From the NCBI GenBank assembly GCA_001970955.1, contig MPUH01000110.1, positions 41,168-105,167 on the forward strand: 64,000 nt of DNA. Direction: 5' to 3'. Position 1 is the first letter of the stretch. Each line of letters starts with the position of its first letter. Both the position numbers and the translations under genes were made by a program. Of this stretch, positions 19,015 through 29,878 are shown piece after piece. The notes below the pieces were generated by a model. The model had not been told where the DNA came from and did not search any database. It saw only the letters and a program-made list of their open reading frames with translations. The stretch comes from Stentor coeruleus (taxonomy: Eukaryota; Ciliophora; Heterotrichea; Heterotrichida; Stentoridae).

Positions 19015-21636
19015 TCAAAACATACAGCATTTCTTCAATTTACTTTTATTCTTCGAATGGAAAATCTTAGTCAAACTATCTTCATACTCATTTTTAATAA
19101 GATAAATTACATCATAAATCGACTTCGTTCCTCCTTTCCCTTTTTTCTTCAGCTTATTAACTTTTTTCAACACTTTACAATAAGTCAAAAATGTTTTATC
19201 ATATCTAAGCACCATATCTTTTTCTAAATAATTCAGCCCATCACCAACATACAAAGAGTATTCTGGGGATTGTATAATAGATGGTTTAGGAAAATAAGGA
19301 ATAGTAAGTTCAATGCAAGCAGTTGATCCGATAAATTTATAATATTTAAGTAAATTGAAGCCATTATAAGTAAAAAATAAATGCCGATCTGATGTAAATC
19401 CAATACCAAGTGTATCTCCACTGCCGATTTTCGGTATTTTGCCTATTATTTGAGTGTTATTCCTAATAACACAGTTTGTGTTATTAATAACAATCCCTGT
19501 TCCAAGAATTTCTATAACAAAATTCTCATTATAAAGCATAGTAAAAAGCACTTCTGTATAGAAAACCACATAAAGTACTTCAAGAGTTTTAAAATAAACC
19601 GGTTCAGATGTGAAAACCCATTGGGTGTTGAGATAATCGCCATCAGAATATGTGTTAAAATCTGATACAGTCATATTAAGACTAGTTTGAGAAGAAAATC
19701 CGCTATTTGAAGTTTTCGATGATTCTTTTAACAACTCAATTTTCTCTAAATTTGCGATTTCATCTTTTAAAGATATCATTTTACTATACCCTGGGTCTAT
19801 TTTCTGAGTCTCATGTACTAAAGTATCAAACCCCCAATCAGTACTTCCACATGTAAAATCAGATAAAAAATTATTAGTCAAATAAATTATCATATGACCT
19901 TCTAATTCATGTTTTATTGAGCATGGGATACAAAGATTAGTGTTTTGATTACAAGTTTCACATCTAGCCATTATAGGAGACACACGGAAATTGTATGGGT
20001 TTCTATAACATTTACCTAGTTTATTTGAATATTTCGCTTCTATGGATTCTTTGAGGAGCTCGAGGATTAGGTAAAAACTCATGAAAACTGAATGTGTCAT
20101 GAGGAAATTTTCACTGATTTCGACTGAGAAATTTTTTTCGATTGTGTCGATTAGGTAGAATGTGTTTTGGAGTTTGAAATGTATAGGGATTTCTTGAAGT
20201 AGAGCCAAAGGTTGAAAGTAATCTTGGAACTTATGATATTTCTTTAAACTATTAACAACTCCTACTGAAATCTCTCCTAAATAAGGTGTATAATATATTA
20301 AAAACCCAGTTTCATCAGGATAATTTTTCAATAGTTTATGGAAAATCCCTGAGTGATACAGCATAAGAATTACAGTATTAGTCTTATGTTTCAAAACATC
20401 TTTAAGGGCTAAAATCAGCTCACCCCTTAGTTTCTCATTATTTAAATCATAATTATAACAAAATATCGTATAAAGCACAGGCATCGAATAAACTGATGTA
20501 AAAAAACATTTAAAATTCTTGAACTTTCTAACTAATTTCAATATGAAAAATATTGTTGCTGACGACCCAATGTGATATGTAGATAAATATGATAAAATAT
20601 GCTCGTGGATGTTTTTTGATATCCAGAGTTCTTTAAAATTATCAATCAAGTCCAAGTTTTTTTCTAATATCGATATCGATTGTTGTATTATTTGTATGTT
20701 TTTTGTCATAAAACTCCCAAACAAAACACTTGATGAAAGTTTGCCACTATAAAAATCCATATTAAAAATCTTCATCCAAGTCCTCAATTTAGCGCAATCC
20801 TTGAAAATTTCATCTTTATCGTTTTCTCTAATAATTTTACCTATCATTTTTCCTAAACCAGGAAAGTACCTTTCAGTTTCACTCTCATTTCTAAATAAAC
20901 TATTCTCTAAGTTTAACTTAGAAAACTCTTCTATATTTTTATTGTGAAAACAAATATAAAGTATTTCCCCTATACAAAACCCAAACAAATTCGGGGATAT
21001 TGATTTTCCTAATACACATGCTGAGTTGTTTAGAACTTCAAAGTTCAGCAAGTCAAAATATAAAAAAATTCCTCCTTGGTTTTCAGGATTTGTTATCCAA
21101 TATAAGTAAATCTGTCTGATATCTACAAAGTTTAAATTCAGACCATTTTTGGAAAGACTATTCCTAGTTGTTATCAAGTGAATAATTATTTCCATTAAAG
21201 CATCTACTGGCATCTCAGTCCCAATCTCAATAAGATAGTTAATAAATTGCCCAAGGCTTATACGACAATTTAAATGTTGATAGGTTATTAAAATCAAACT
21301 CTGCCCAAAAGACTTAAACTCAATGTTTTTCCTTACAAAAATTGTCTCGTTTATATTTTGACTTTGGGTGTATTTGCTTATTGCTGTTTTCACATCAGAA
21401 TATTGTCCTTCAAATACTTCAATTTCTACTTCACAGTTCTTGCATTGTCCATAGTAAAGATACTTTTGGTTTTTACTGAAGGTTTTTATATCAACATCTT
21501 TTTGTAATATGGATGAGATGTATTTTTCTAGTTTGAAACGAGTATGAGAAGGGATAATACCTTTGTTTTTATGCTGGATTTCGCTTATAACTTCTTCAGT
21601 AAGAAGCTTGTTTAATTCTAAGCTTTTTAGTAACAT
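19015..21636 (-). CDS. SPRY-domain protein with Cys/His zinc cluster
   Basis: This 873-residue protein has a C-terminal SPRY/B30.2 fold at about 690-800. GSGDTLGIGFTSDRHLFFTY and NGFNLLKYYKFIG are the diagnostic strands, and a GDGLNYLEKD tail follows. A Cys/His cluster ARCETCNQNTNLCIPCSIKHELEGHMI at about 590-615 has the C-x2-C...C-x2-C...H...H order of a B-box or UBR-type finger. Residues 110-240 (RISLGQFINYL..., FGFCIGEILYICF) have the helix order of a kinase C-lobe but lack catalytic residues; a pseudokinase is possible, not shown. Residues 300-560 are helical, perhaps ARM-like. The last residues, KSKLKKCCMF, end in CCMF, which could be lipid-modified. SPRY proteins are often ubiquitin-ligase substrate receptors; that role here is inference. 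Confidence 0.75.
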   Translation of the reverse strand: MLLKSLELNKLLTEEVISEIQHKNKGIIPSHTRFKLEKYISSILQKDVDIKTFSKNQKYLYYGQCKNCEVEIEVFEGQYSDVKTAISKYTQSQNINETIFVRKNIEFKSFGQSLILITYQHLNCRISLGQFINYLIEIGTEMPVDALMEIIIHLITTRNSLSKNGLNLNFVDIRQIYLYWITNPENQGGIFLYFDLLNFEVLNNSACVLGKSISPNLFGFCIGEILYICFHNKNIEEFSKLNLENSLFRNESETERYFPGLGKMIGKIIRENDKDEIFKDCAKLRTWMKIFNMDFYSGKLSSSVLFGSFMTKNIQIIQQSISILEKNLDLIDNFKELWISKNIHEHILSYLSTYHIGSSATIFFILKLVRKFKNFKCFFTSVYSMPVLYTIFCYNYDLNNEKLRGELILALKDVLKHKTNTVILMLYHSGIFHKLLKNYPDETGFLIYYTPYLGEISVGVVNSLKKYHKFQDYFQPLALLQEIPIHFKLQNTFYLIDTIEKNFSVEISENFLMTHSVFMSFYLILELLKESIEAKYSNKLGKCYRNPYNFRVSPIMARCETCNQNTNLCIPCSIKHELEGHMIIYLTNNFLSDFTCGSTDWGFDTLVHETQKIDPGYSKMISLKDEIANLEKIELLKESSKTSNSGFSSQTSLNMTVSDFNTYSDGDYLNTQWVFTSEPVYFKTLEVLYVVFYTEVLFTMLYNENFVIEILGTGIVINNTNCVIRNNTQIIGKIPKIGSGDTLGIGFTSDRHLFFTYNGFNLLKYYKFIGSTACIELTIPYFPKPSIIQSPEYSLYVGDGLNYLEKDMVLRYDKTFLTYCKVLKKVNKLKKKGKGGTKSIYDVIYLIKNEYEDSLTKIFHSKNKSKLKKCCMF

Positions 21637-22204
21637 ATTTGTTTGATATATTTATAGTCACTTATAGATTTATTTCTTTTTTTTAATGATTATTAGGAAT
21701 ATTAGATTTTGTTTTGGTTTTTTATTGTAAAAGATTGCTTTTTAATGTTGGATGTAGAAATATTAATAATTTTTGTAAGAAATAGTGTATGTGTGAGATT
21801 TGCTATTAGATTATAGGGTTAATGGATTTTATGATTTAAAGTTGTGTTAAAGATATGATGGTTTCAATTGTGATTATCAAGATTATAATATGATAACATA
21901 ATGATAAGTTTATATTTAAAAAGATGTTTATTAGGCTGATAAAAAAAAAACATACGATTTTATTTTTATAATTATCTTATCATTATGCACTTATACTGAA
22001 ATTCATATATAAAATTGTGCAGATTTTTATATTTCTAAATAAAATCTATAATATAATCATAAAAAAATCTACCTTTCTAAACTGTAAAAATCTTAAATGA
22101 CATATCAAAACAAAATTACATAAAACACAAAATTTATCATTTTATCTCACATAAAAAACTATTCAGCTTAACCATATAATATTATAATAACTATACAAAT
22201 ATCA
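21637..22204. other. Intergenic, no gene seen
   Basis: AT-rich spacer between two minus-strand genes. It contains alternating A- and T-runs only. Confidence 0.45.
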
Positions 22205-23239
22205 TTACCAAGTAATCATTTCTTTTCTAGGCTTATACGCATATTCTTTCTCTAACTGAGCCAATTTTTTTTTTGATAAATTAATACTAAATGCCGCATC
22301 CAAAAGCTCATCCTGATTGCATTCATTCTCAATTTTCCTAATAATCTTCAACGTATTCTCAAAAGTTAAACTTTTAAAAAGTTTTCTATTCATTCGGAAA
22401 AACCCAATAAAAACTCTAAAAAGTATTTTTGGACCTTCACATAAAAAACAATCCCATATCCTCAGTCTAGTTTCAATAGGAAAATTAGAATAAATTGTCA
22501 TAAACCATTGAGTTGAGTATATTTGTGGGGTAAAATTTATATCTTTGAGTTTATTCCATATAGAAGGTTCATAGATTTTAAGTAATGAATTCGCTTTATA
22601 GAAACATTGATATACTTTATCAAGACCATCTTTGAACATACTTCTCATATCATAATGGTTCATTATAGCAACAAGTAACCAAAAAGAAGACTCTTCATCC
22701 ATATACATTCTTATAATACCGACGATATATGCCATACCTTGGCAATAACCTACTTCAGGGTCGAAAAAAGCATAAGCTCTAAGGATGTTTCTAAGACTAT
22801 CTTGACCAAGGTTACAATTGAAAAGTTCATGATTTGGGTAAGTTCTGTTTAAATCTTTTTCGATAATGCTGATACATTCAGGATCATCTTCTTGGTTGCA
22901 TAAGCGAAAATATAAATGCCGGGTATAAGAACTTTTGACATCAAGACCTCGGGTTATTAGAACCCAAACTCTACTTCTTAACATGTCAGGAATACCTTTT
23001 CGAACTCGGGATTTTATAAGATTGTGTTTGTGTTTAGAGTAATAGCTCCAGTTTTCAATCATCACAAGCCACTTTTCAATACGCGCATTGAGCTTTAGAC
23101 TTGAGTGTGGGGTTTCGGTTGATGTCTCAATTGAAGATAGAAAGCCGTATTTGTCTATAGAGGAACTTAGATTCATATTTTTGTATAGAAAATCAAGATT
23201 AAGATAGATTTTATTAATATGCTTTATTGTTAGATACAT
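22205..23239 (-). CDS. TBC-domain Rab GTPase-activating protein
   Basis: This 344-residue protein contains a complete TBC domain at about 80-310. It accelerates GTP hydrolysis by a Rab GTPase in membrane traffic. Both catalytic fingers are present: the arginine finger in IEKDLNRTYP (R132) and the glutamine finger in GYCQGM (Q167). Other family motifs are RKGIPDMLRSRVW at 81-92, FFDPEVGYCQGMAYI, and RIWDCFLCEGPKILFRV near 275. There is no additional domain, so targeting must come from the short N- and C-termini. The first ATG is 23239, but a second in-frame ATG at 23176 starts MNLSSSIDKYG and drops an Ile/Leu/Tyr-rich leader unlike the rest; the shorter form is likely the true one. The Rab partner cannot be told from the sequence. 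Confidence 0.93.
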   Translation of the reverse strand: MYLTIKHINKIYLNLDFLYKNMNLSSSIDKYGFLSSIETSTETPHSSLKLNARIEKWLVMIENWSYYSKHKHNLIKSRVRKGIPDMLRSRVWVLITRGLDVKSSYTRHLYFRLCNQEDDPECISIIEKDLNRTYPNHELFNCNLGQDSLRNILRAYAFFDPEVGYCQGMAYIVGIIRMYMDEESSFWLLVAIMNHYDMRSMFKDGLDKVYQCFYKANSLLKIYEPSIWNKLKDINFTPQIYSTQWFMTIYSNFPIETRLRIWDCFLCEGPKILFRVFIGFFRMNRKLFKSLTFENTLKIIRKIENECNQDELLDAAFSINLSKKKLAQLEKEYAYKPRKEMITW

Positions 23240-23253
23240 GTCTTAGGATAAGG

Positions 23254-23448
23254 ATTCGCAAAATAAGAATTAGTGATTATAAGAAATTTTAACAGCCAAA
23301 ACTTGTATGATTGATATATTTTTTAAAATTTATGTTTATTAGGAATTTCATAGTAGTTTTTATTATGAAGTGAATTTTTTATTTTTAAATATACNATTCG
23401 CAAAATAAGAATTAGTGATTATAAGAAATTTTAACAGCCAAAACTTGT
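23254..23448. repeat. Non-colinear duplicated flank at a single-N join
   Basis: A 53-nt block at 23254-23306 recurs at 23396-23448 next to the N at 23395. Between the first copy and the N lies an 88-nt unique tail (23307-23394), and the sequence after the second copy differs from it. Confidence 0.75.
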
Positions 23449-23887
23449 TTATGATTTTTAATTCTAGACACGTTCTTAGAAATTCTGTTTAGTTTTCATT
23501 TTCATTTTCATTCAATTTTGTGTTAATAATCAATTTATAAATTGATTTAGGTATGTATAATAGACATTGAGTTCACTTTTTTGTTGGACTAGTTTTTGAG
23601 ATATAAAATATTTAATTAAGACTTGATATCAAAGATATTTATTTAGTTTTAGCCTCCAGTAAAATATTGAGGCAAAGCTCTTAAAATTATAATCATAAAA
23701 ATTATTCTCTAAAGCTAACTACTAAGCATAATATATTCATAAAGTCACATAATACCATAATAAAATCATATTTAATTATATAATATAAAACTATTCTTAT
23801 ATATCATTCTCTATCTCAAAGCTATATTTTTATAAAATTTCCTGACATTAATTTAATATTATTTTAATCAAATTTCATATAATAATT
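23449..23887. other. Intergenic, no gene seen
   Basis: AT-rich spacer upstream of the TBC gene and downstream of the vWA/PLAC8 gene. Confidence 0.45.
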
Positions 23888-23962
23888 CTAAGTAAGATAA
23901 TTCTAAATAAGATAATTCTAAGTAAGATAATTCTAAATAAGTAAATTCTAAGTAAAATAATA
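23888..23962. repeat. 15-nt tandem repeat directly after a stop codon
   Basis: Four exact-length 15-nt units fill 23888-23947, and a fifth, degenerate one covers the 3' end of the vWA/PLAC8 gene. On the minus strand the units read AATTATCTTACTTAG or AATTATCTTATTTAG. Each ends TAG and has A at position 10, like the window's introns, but starts AA instead of GT. In the gene's frame each unit repeats the TAG stop. Confidence 0.75.
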
Positions 23963-25066
23963 AAGATAAAGACTCTGACCTCTATATCTTGATTCTTTCC
24001 ACTCTTGAGCAGCTAAGCAGCATCCCATACAAGCACAATAATGAATAAAATCACTACAACAATTTCCCTTAATATTATAAGCTTTTCTAACAGTTCTTCT
24101 ATTCAACGCCATTCCAATCGGCCCTAATAATGCATAATAAAAACAATGTGCACAATTAAAACTTATCCCTAAAGCTGTTTTTCTAGCAAATTCTTGCATA
24201 AAGCAAATCCCCACAATCGGGCACATAATATTACACACCAAACCTAAAGGATCCTTTTTAAAACAAGAATAAGTGCCAAATACAAACTTTTTATCAAAAT
24301 GCGGATGAGTATAATGAATAACTGTATCATTAAAAAGAAAACAATCCAAATAATTATGTTCATCACAAGCAAGTTTTTTTTGGATTTTTTCCACACATTT
24401 AATTAGAGTTTCCCATCTCTGGCCTTCCATTGACCCACTTATATCAAGACAAAACGTAACAGCGAATTTTTTTTCAGCAGAAAGATTTACTTCAGCATTT
24501 CTTGAAATATCAATCATTAATCCATCTTTTTCCATAAGAAAATTGGAGTTTTCTTGAATACTTGCAAGTACGAGTCTTTCAAAAACTTGTTCAAGTCTTA
24601 CTGTAGTTTCTTTGAAAAGTTTAGCATGAGTTGAGCTATTATGAGTTATTCCAATAAGATCTAAATTAGCTTGTTCATGCTTATCTAGATCTAAGGTTAT
24701 AAAAACAACATTTATATCATCAATATCTCTGTTAAATGTTAGGCTTTCTAATTGTCTTGATAGATCAGGGGCTGTATACCATGAAGCATTATCTTCACCA
24801 TCTGTTACTACGATTATTTTAAAACTGTAAGGATAACGATCACGCTGGTTTTTTAAGCTGTCGGTGAACTTTGAAACACGTTTGATACAGAAATCGACTG
24901 CATCACGCATACAGGTGGCACCAAAAGGATCTACAATTTTAAGACGTTTAGCTATATCACTCTCTGAAGCTTTTATATATGTTTCAGGAGGGGAGATATT
25001 ACCTTTGCAATGCTTTTTAGAGATAATTGGCTGTTGGACTGAAATATTTGAAGGGATTGAGTTCAT
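23948..25066 (-). CDS. Partial vWA modules fused to a PLAC8-type Cys-rich domain
   Basis: The 372 residues read as two incomplete von Willebrand A modules followed by PLAC8. Residues 40-150 hold the later part of a vWA fold (GATCMRDAV with the metal-binding Thr, then IIVVTDGEDNAS) but lack its first strand and DxSxS motif. Residues 200-255 hold the beginning of another vWA (FAVTFCLDISGSMEG, with DISGS as metal site, to LDCFLFNDTV) and then stop short. Residues 265-355 are Cys-rich with the PLAC8 signature NCCSDFIHYCACMGCCLAAQEWKE. The arrangement suggests an internal deletion or fusion in a longer vWA-vWA-PLAC8 ancestor. The TAG stop lies inside a 15-nt repeat that continues downstream. The frame is intact, so it may be expressed. 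Confidence 0.7.
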   Translation of the reverse strand: MNSIPSNISVQQPIISKKHCKGNISPPETYIKASESDIAKRLKIVDPFGATCMRDAVDFCIKRVSKFTDSLKNQRDRYPYSFKIIVVTDGEDNASWYTAPDLSRQLESLTFNRDIDDINVVFITLDLDKHEQANLDLIGITHNSSTHAKLFKETTVRLEQVFERLVLASIQENSNFLMEKDGLMIDISRNAEVNLSAEKKFAVTFCLDISGSMEGQRWETLIKCVEKIQKKLACDEHNYLDCFLFNDTVIHYTHPHFDKKFVFGTYSCFKKDPLGLVCNIMCPIVGICFMQEFARKTALGISFNCAHCFYYALLGPIGMALNRRTVRKAYNIKGNCCSDFIHYCACMGCCLAAQEWKESRYRGQSLYLYYFT

Positions 25067-26497
25067 ATTTTTATTGTAAAATAAAATATAGAACTTTTTT
25101 ATGCAAGGAAATAAGAGAAAATTTTATATAGAAGAAAGAGTTTAAATATTTTATTTGGAATAATTGAGGTGTTGGTTAGGTAGTTTATTGAAGAAGAGTA
25201 AATATTTATTATAAAAGTTCTGGGAATTACAAGAACATGGAAGTATATTTATTTTTAAGTGAAATTATTAAAATATTATTGTGTGTTAATAGAAATACTT
25301 TAAAAGAAAAGGTAGAGATTTCGTGATTTTGATATGGAAAAAATATAGTAATTATATTTTTGCAAAAAAATGGATTTAAGTTTTAAATACTTATAATTTA
25401 GATTGGTTGACTATATATCATAGCAAGCAGACTTCTTAGAGACTTTATAGGTAAAATATTTAATATGGTTTTATTGAGATAAATAGTTAAAATAGTGGAT
25501 GTGGAAAGAGTGGGATAAGTTATGCTGGATAAAAGCTGAAATTTTTATTATTTTTCATCAATAGTAAAAACTTTAACAAGGATAAATAGCTTTGAATTTT
25601 AAGTATATTTTCATGATATTTTGGATTAAAGTCTCTTGATGGGACATAATTTTTTTTATTAAAACTTAATTTATGAAGCCAATGAATCCTACATTAACAT
25701 AATTATATTTTTTTCAATAATCGAAATTGTAGAAGATATAAAATTTGTTCCTTAGAGTTTCTTATTAAAAATTTTATATAAAAGCTGGCTTTGGAAAAAT
25801 GATGGAAATAAAGCTAAAGATCTCTATAGATATTTTTTTTATTACAGATATTAAACTAATAATAGCAAAGATAATATAGATTAGTATTTATATATTATTT
25901 ATCGAGTATTGGCATGTTTGACTGAGGTGTTAATCTTATATTATTGTTCTCATATGATAATAAATACAATTTATACTTTGATTTAAAGTACAGGATTACA
26001 TACAAAAAATTTGTTTTCTGATTTGCATATTCGATTTCGAATTTAAATTCAAATTTATTTGCTATTTTGCATTCGAACTTTTATGTTATTTATTTAAAAT
26101 CATAATAATTATAAACTATCATAAGTTAAGCATTGGTTCTATACAAAAATATCTAATATTTGCATAATCCCTTAAACACCTTCAAACATACAAAACTAAT
26201 GATTTCAACTTGAAAAAATCTTCAAATTCCACACGAATATACAAAATAAAAGCTTAAAACGAGCATTTTCAGCTTTAAATTTTTAATATAATTTTGTACT
26301 ATTATCTTAGTATTTTACAGTTATAAAACAAAATAATAAACCTTCCCTTATGGAATCAATTTCATAGTAATACAACATATTCCTTAGAAATTCAACATCA
26401 ACATAAATTTATTTTCATCCTTCCTCAACACATTTTCTCAAAACCCCAGCCATAAAATTAAAACATAATTTGTCTAACAATTTTATAAAAAATATCT
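25067..26497. other. Intergenic 1.4 kb, no firm gene
   Basis: AT-rich. A plus-strand stretch around 25495-25640 has short frames of slightly coding-like composition, but none can be assigned. No RNA gene was seen. Confidence 0.4.
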
Positions 26498-27886
26498 ATG
26501 GAAGAACCTATGATAACTTACCCGCGATCTTCTAAAGATAATATTCAAGCATCCATAAGAACAAAAAAATATATAAGAGTCTATTCAGCTAAAAGGAACT
26601 CATCAAAAGACAAAACTTATAAACAGCCTAAGAGCAATGATTTTAACATATCAATAAATCCTCAAAAAAATTCTCATGAAGTCTCCAAGCACAGTTTACG
26701 CCAAAACACAATCTATTACCTCCAACAAACATCAAAATCATTACTTTATGACATCCAAAAAGCAGAAAGTGATAAATACGAACTTATCCGTGATATATCA
26801 ACATACGAACACAATTTTTCTAAAGAAAACTGTATTTTCACATCCTTACACAAACTAAACAATATAGCAAAACCTCTTCCTGAAGCTGCTGGAATTATCG
26901 AACAAACCACATCTCATGAAAGTGCATTTTATGAAGAACTTAAAAAAGGACTAACTGACTTTCATAATATCAACCCTTTATTAACTATAAAAACAGAAGA
27001 TCTTATTGAGGACTTCAAAGTTAAAAAAGTAAACTCAGCTCGTTTACTTAGCAATGTTTTTCAAGGAACATATGTGATTTCTGGGATATATTCAATAATT
27101 TCACTTGTTAGTGACAAATGGCTTGAGAATTTATCTTTTAAAGTACAAACTTTAAAAGGGTTGACTTTTACTTTACAAATGACCCAAAGCATGTCGAATT
27201 CTTTTTACTCATCAGCTCAGTTAGTCCAAGCCGTTAAGACAAAACTGCTTCCATTTTTGGTTTTTCGTATAGAAAAAAAAATCATCACTTTGCATTTTGA
27301 CTCATTACAAGGGGTAAAAACATATACTTTTGTTATAGAATTAAAAGGATATGAACTTTGTAATGTTGTTGTGACGATAAAATCAGCAAATCAGATGGTT
27401 TTTGATGTCCCTTCTTTGGATTTGTCATTAAGTTATAATGTTCCTGAAGATTTTATGGGTATTGTTGAGGATAAAAGGAGATTTGCTAGGGAGATACAAA
27501 GGAATTTGATGTTTTGCAATAAGAAAAAAACTCTTATGTGGGGGAAATCTGAAGATTTGTTTGAAATGATTGAGACTGGATCAAGACTTTTTGATGAAGA
27601 TTATGTTAAAAGCACAATGGATTTTGAGAATTATAACCAGCTTTTTTCTTTTGAAATAACTAAGTTTAATGCTTGGGTTGTGTGCTTTGAATATAAAGAC
27701 AGGAGTTTTCTTAGAATCACTTGTGGTAAAGACATTGCAGAAATTGATACAAAATCAAAACACTATAGTTTTTTACATGAAATGCAGAGTTTGTATATAA
27801 CGAAAACCCCGAAAACTCTTAGCTCATCTCTTGAGCTTGAAGTAATTTTGCTTAGACTTTTTCCTAGGCTGACTAGAAAATTTTGA
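26498..27886 (+). CDS. Hypothetical protein, unknown family
   Basis: The open frame of 462 codons ends at TGA, which supports TGA as a stop in this genome. The first 60 residues are basic and disordered (RTKKYIRVYSAKRNSSKDK). Residues 70-170 are helical (YYLQQTSKSLLYDIQKAESD). Residues 195-345 contain alternating strands (FRIEKKIITLHFDSLQ, TYTFVIELKGYELCNVVVTI), possibly a beta-sandwich. A helical and strand region (DKRRFAREIQRNLMFCNKKK...SLYITKTPK) ends the protein. I see no signal peptide, membrane span or catalytic motif. Coding composition is clear, so the gene is real, but the role is unknown. Confidence 0.75.
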   Translation: MEEPMITYPRSSKDNIQASIRTKKYIRVYSAKRNSSKDKTYKQPKSNDFNISINPQKNSHEVSKHSLRQNTIYYLQQTSKSLLYDIQKAESDKYELIRDISTYEHNFSKENCIFTSLHKLNNIAKPLPEAAGIIEQTTSHESAFYEELKKGLTDFHNINPLLTIKTEDLIEDFKVKKVNSARLLSNVFQGTYVISGIYSIISLVSDKWLENLSFKVQTLKGLTFTLQMTQSMSNSFYSSAQLVQAVKTKLLPFLVFRIEKKIITLHFDSLQGVKTYTFVIELKGYELCNVVVTIKSANQMVFDVPSLDLSLSYNVPEDFMGIVEDKRRFAREIQRNLMFCNKKKTLMWGKSEDLFEMIETGSRLFDEDYVKSTMDFENYNQLFSFEITKFNAWVVCFEYKDRSFLRITCGKDIAEIDTKSKHYSFLHEMQSLYITKTPKTLSSSLELEVILLRLFPRLTRKF

Positions 27887-28320
27887 ATTAACTTTGGCTT
27901 TTTAATGTAATTGAATGTATTATTGTTAAAAGTTATGGTTTTTATAATAAATGGTATATGAAAGGGAGGGGTGATTTTTTAATATGATATAAGAAAGTAT
28001 AAGGGTTAGTTTAAATTTATATATACTCAGGTTTTAAGTAAGTTTATAGATTTATTTTTAGAATTTAAGTAATTTAATAAAAGAAATATTAGGTCAAGTT
28101 GATTATCATAAAAATCTCATGATTATCTTAATTATTCGTTTTATGTTTTTAGTATAAAGTTCATAATAAATCCAAATCAAAAACAAAAAAATAATTTCAT
28201 AGGACAAAACATAATCACCCTAAGTCTCTTAAAATCCTCATCACACTCAAATCTTCAAAAAAAAAATGCTTTTTCATATACAAAAGACAACTTAATAGCC
28301 GGGAGTATTTAAATAATTTA
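27887..28320. other. Intergenic, no gene seen
   Basis: Spacer between two plus-strand genes. AT-rich with no recognised element. Confidence 0.45.
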
Positions 28321-29031
28321 ATGTCCCTAATAAGTTCCAATAGCTTATTCTCAGAAAGCATAGAAAGCCTAGGTTCAAAGCGTGAAAGTCGTACCAGTGA
28401 TGATAATATTTTCGAAGTCCCTCATAATAAACACAACCCAGAAGGTTTTTCAAGTTCCTTAATCTTAAACCTTGAAAACGACCCAGAAAAAAAATCTAAG
28501 CCTTTAAGCAAACTAGTAAACATAACCCAAATAGTCCCTGGGACCCAAAAGACTAAAAAAATTTTACTGCCGATTTTCTATAGAAGAAGTATATCAAATG
28601 CATCAAAAAGCTTGTTATACTTAGAACAAAGTAATAGCGATATAAACAAATCAAATGATTCAGTTAAAGAATGTGTTGAAAATCGACAAGAAATTAAAAA
28701 AGAGACTGTAAAAGCTAATCGGGTTACATCAACAACATTTGGTAGTATTCACACATTAAGCAACATTGATGCAGAAGTTCATCAAGAACTTTTTACAGAA
28801 AAAATCAATTTTGACTATGAGTCTGAAATGAAATCAAGCATGCATGAAGGAAATCTTATAGCTTATTGCCATAAATGCAAAAAAGAGACTGTTACTGTAA
28901 TGCAACAGGAGAAATTTAAAGGATTTAGAGGGTTTAAGGATTTACTTTTATGCTGTTGTAGTTCTTTGAATACAAATGGTAAAGCTTTTGTATGCCCGAT
29001 ATGCTTGGAAGTGCTAGTGAAAACTAATTAG
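28321..29031 (+). CDS. LITAF-like zinc-ribbon protein
   Basis: The protein has 236 residues. The first 160 are Ser/Asn/Lys-rich and probably disordered. The C-terminal 70 residues resemble the LITAF (SIMPLE) domain: a first zinc knuckle YCHKCKKETVTVM, an amphipathic/hydrophobic middle (FKGFRGFKDLLLCCCSS), and a second knuckle FVCPICLEVL. In LITAF proteins this monotopic module inserts into the cytosolic face of late endosomal or lysosomal membranes and recruits traffic factors. The usual HxCPxC is here FVCPIC, so the His is missing, and the membrane segment is short. CCCSS could be palmitoylated. The family call is moderate; membrane association is likely. Confidence 0.65.
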   Translation: MSLISSNSLFSESIESLGSKRESRTSDDNIFEVPHNKHNPEGFSSSLILNLENDPEKKSKPLSKLVNITQIVPGTQKTKKILLPIFYRRSISNASKSLLYLEQSNSDINKSNDSVKECVENRQEIKKETVKANRVTSTTFGSIHTLSNIDAEVHQELFTEKINFDYESEMKSSMHEGNLIAYCHKCKKETVTVMQQEKFKGFRGFKDLLLCCCSSLNTNGKAFVCPICLEVLVKTN

Positions 29032-29878
29032 ATAGAGAAGATAGTTTTTATGGTATAGTAAATTGAATTTTTTGAAAAAGATTGAAAGTATAGGGTTATG
29101 TGAAATGTTTAGGATTGAGGATTGTTTAGGGATTATATTTGAAATTAGAGAATTTTTGTATGGAGGATTTGAGAGATGATAAGAAGTGAATAGGAATTTG
29201 AATAAAGGATCAAGGATAGGTTAGGCTTTTTGATGAAATTGTTTTATGGATGCTATTAAGATAGAAGATTAGAGGTTAGAATATTTGATGATATAATATT
29301 TTAATGGGTTTACATATTGAAAAATAGGGTGATCTGAAGTTAAAATTAGGGTTTTTATAAAAAGTTGATACTGATAGGGGTAGTTGTGAGAAACAAGGGA
29401 AATAATATTTACCTTATTATCGAAATAATGATAACTCATCTAGATGCTTGTATAGAATGATATTAACACAACAAAAAACTCAATCAAAAATACTCTATTT
29501 TACTGAAATTATGGTATTAAAGAATATTCTAGACCTTATAATAAACCCATAAACAAAAGCTATAATCAAGCTGCCCAAAAAAAAAATCTATCAAACCCTA
29601 AATAATTTTCTTCCAAATTTCCTCATCTCTATCTTAAAATCTTTTCAAATCCCTGACTTCAAAAATTACACCTAATCATCACCTTCCAAAAAAAAGCTCA
29701 TTAATTCGCATTCCTAAAAATCCTTGCAAAAATTCCTTATTTTCTCCACCTTTCCCATCTATATTTTCCATCTAAATATTTCCTAATCCATATCACAAAC
29801 TCTAAAAAATCAACTTCTAAAATCCCAATATTTTTACAACACTTTTCAATATTAAAACTTAGAAATACACTAACTAAA
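29032..29878. other. Intergenic between convergent genes, no gene seen
   Basis: The first half is purine/T-rich and the second half pyrimidine/A-rich on the plus strand, mirroring the 3' flanks of the two convergent genes. No element was recognised. Confidence 0.45.

Noticed and set aside
25067-26497. Possible coding relic near 25495-25640
   Set aside because: Short frames are only weakly coding-like and no family or paralog in the window matches them.
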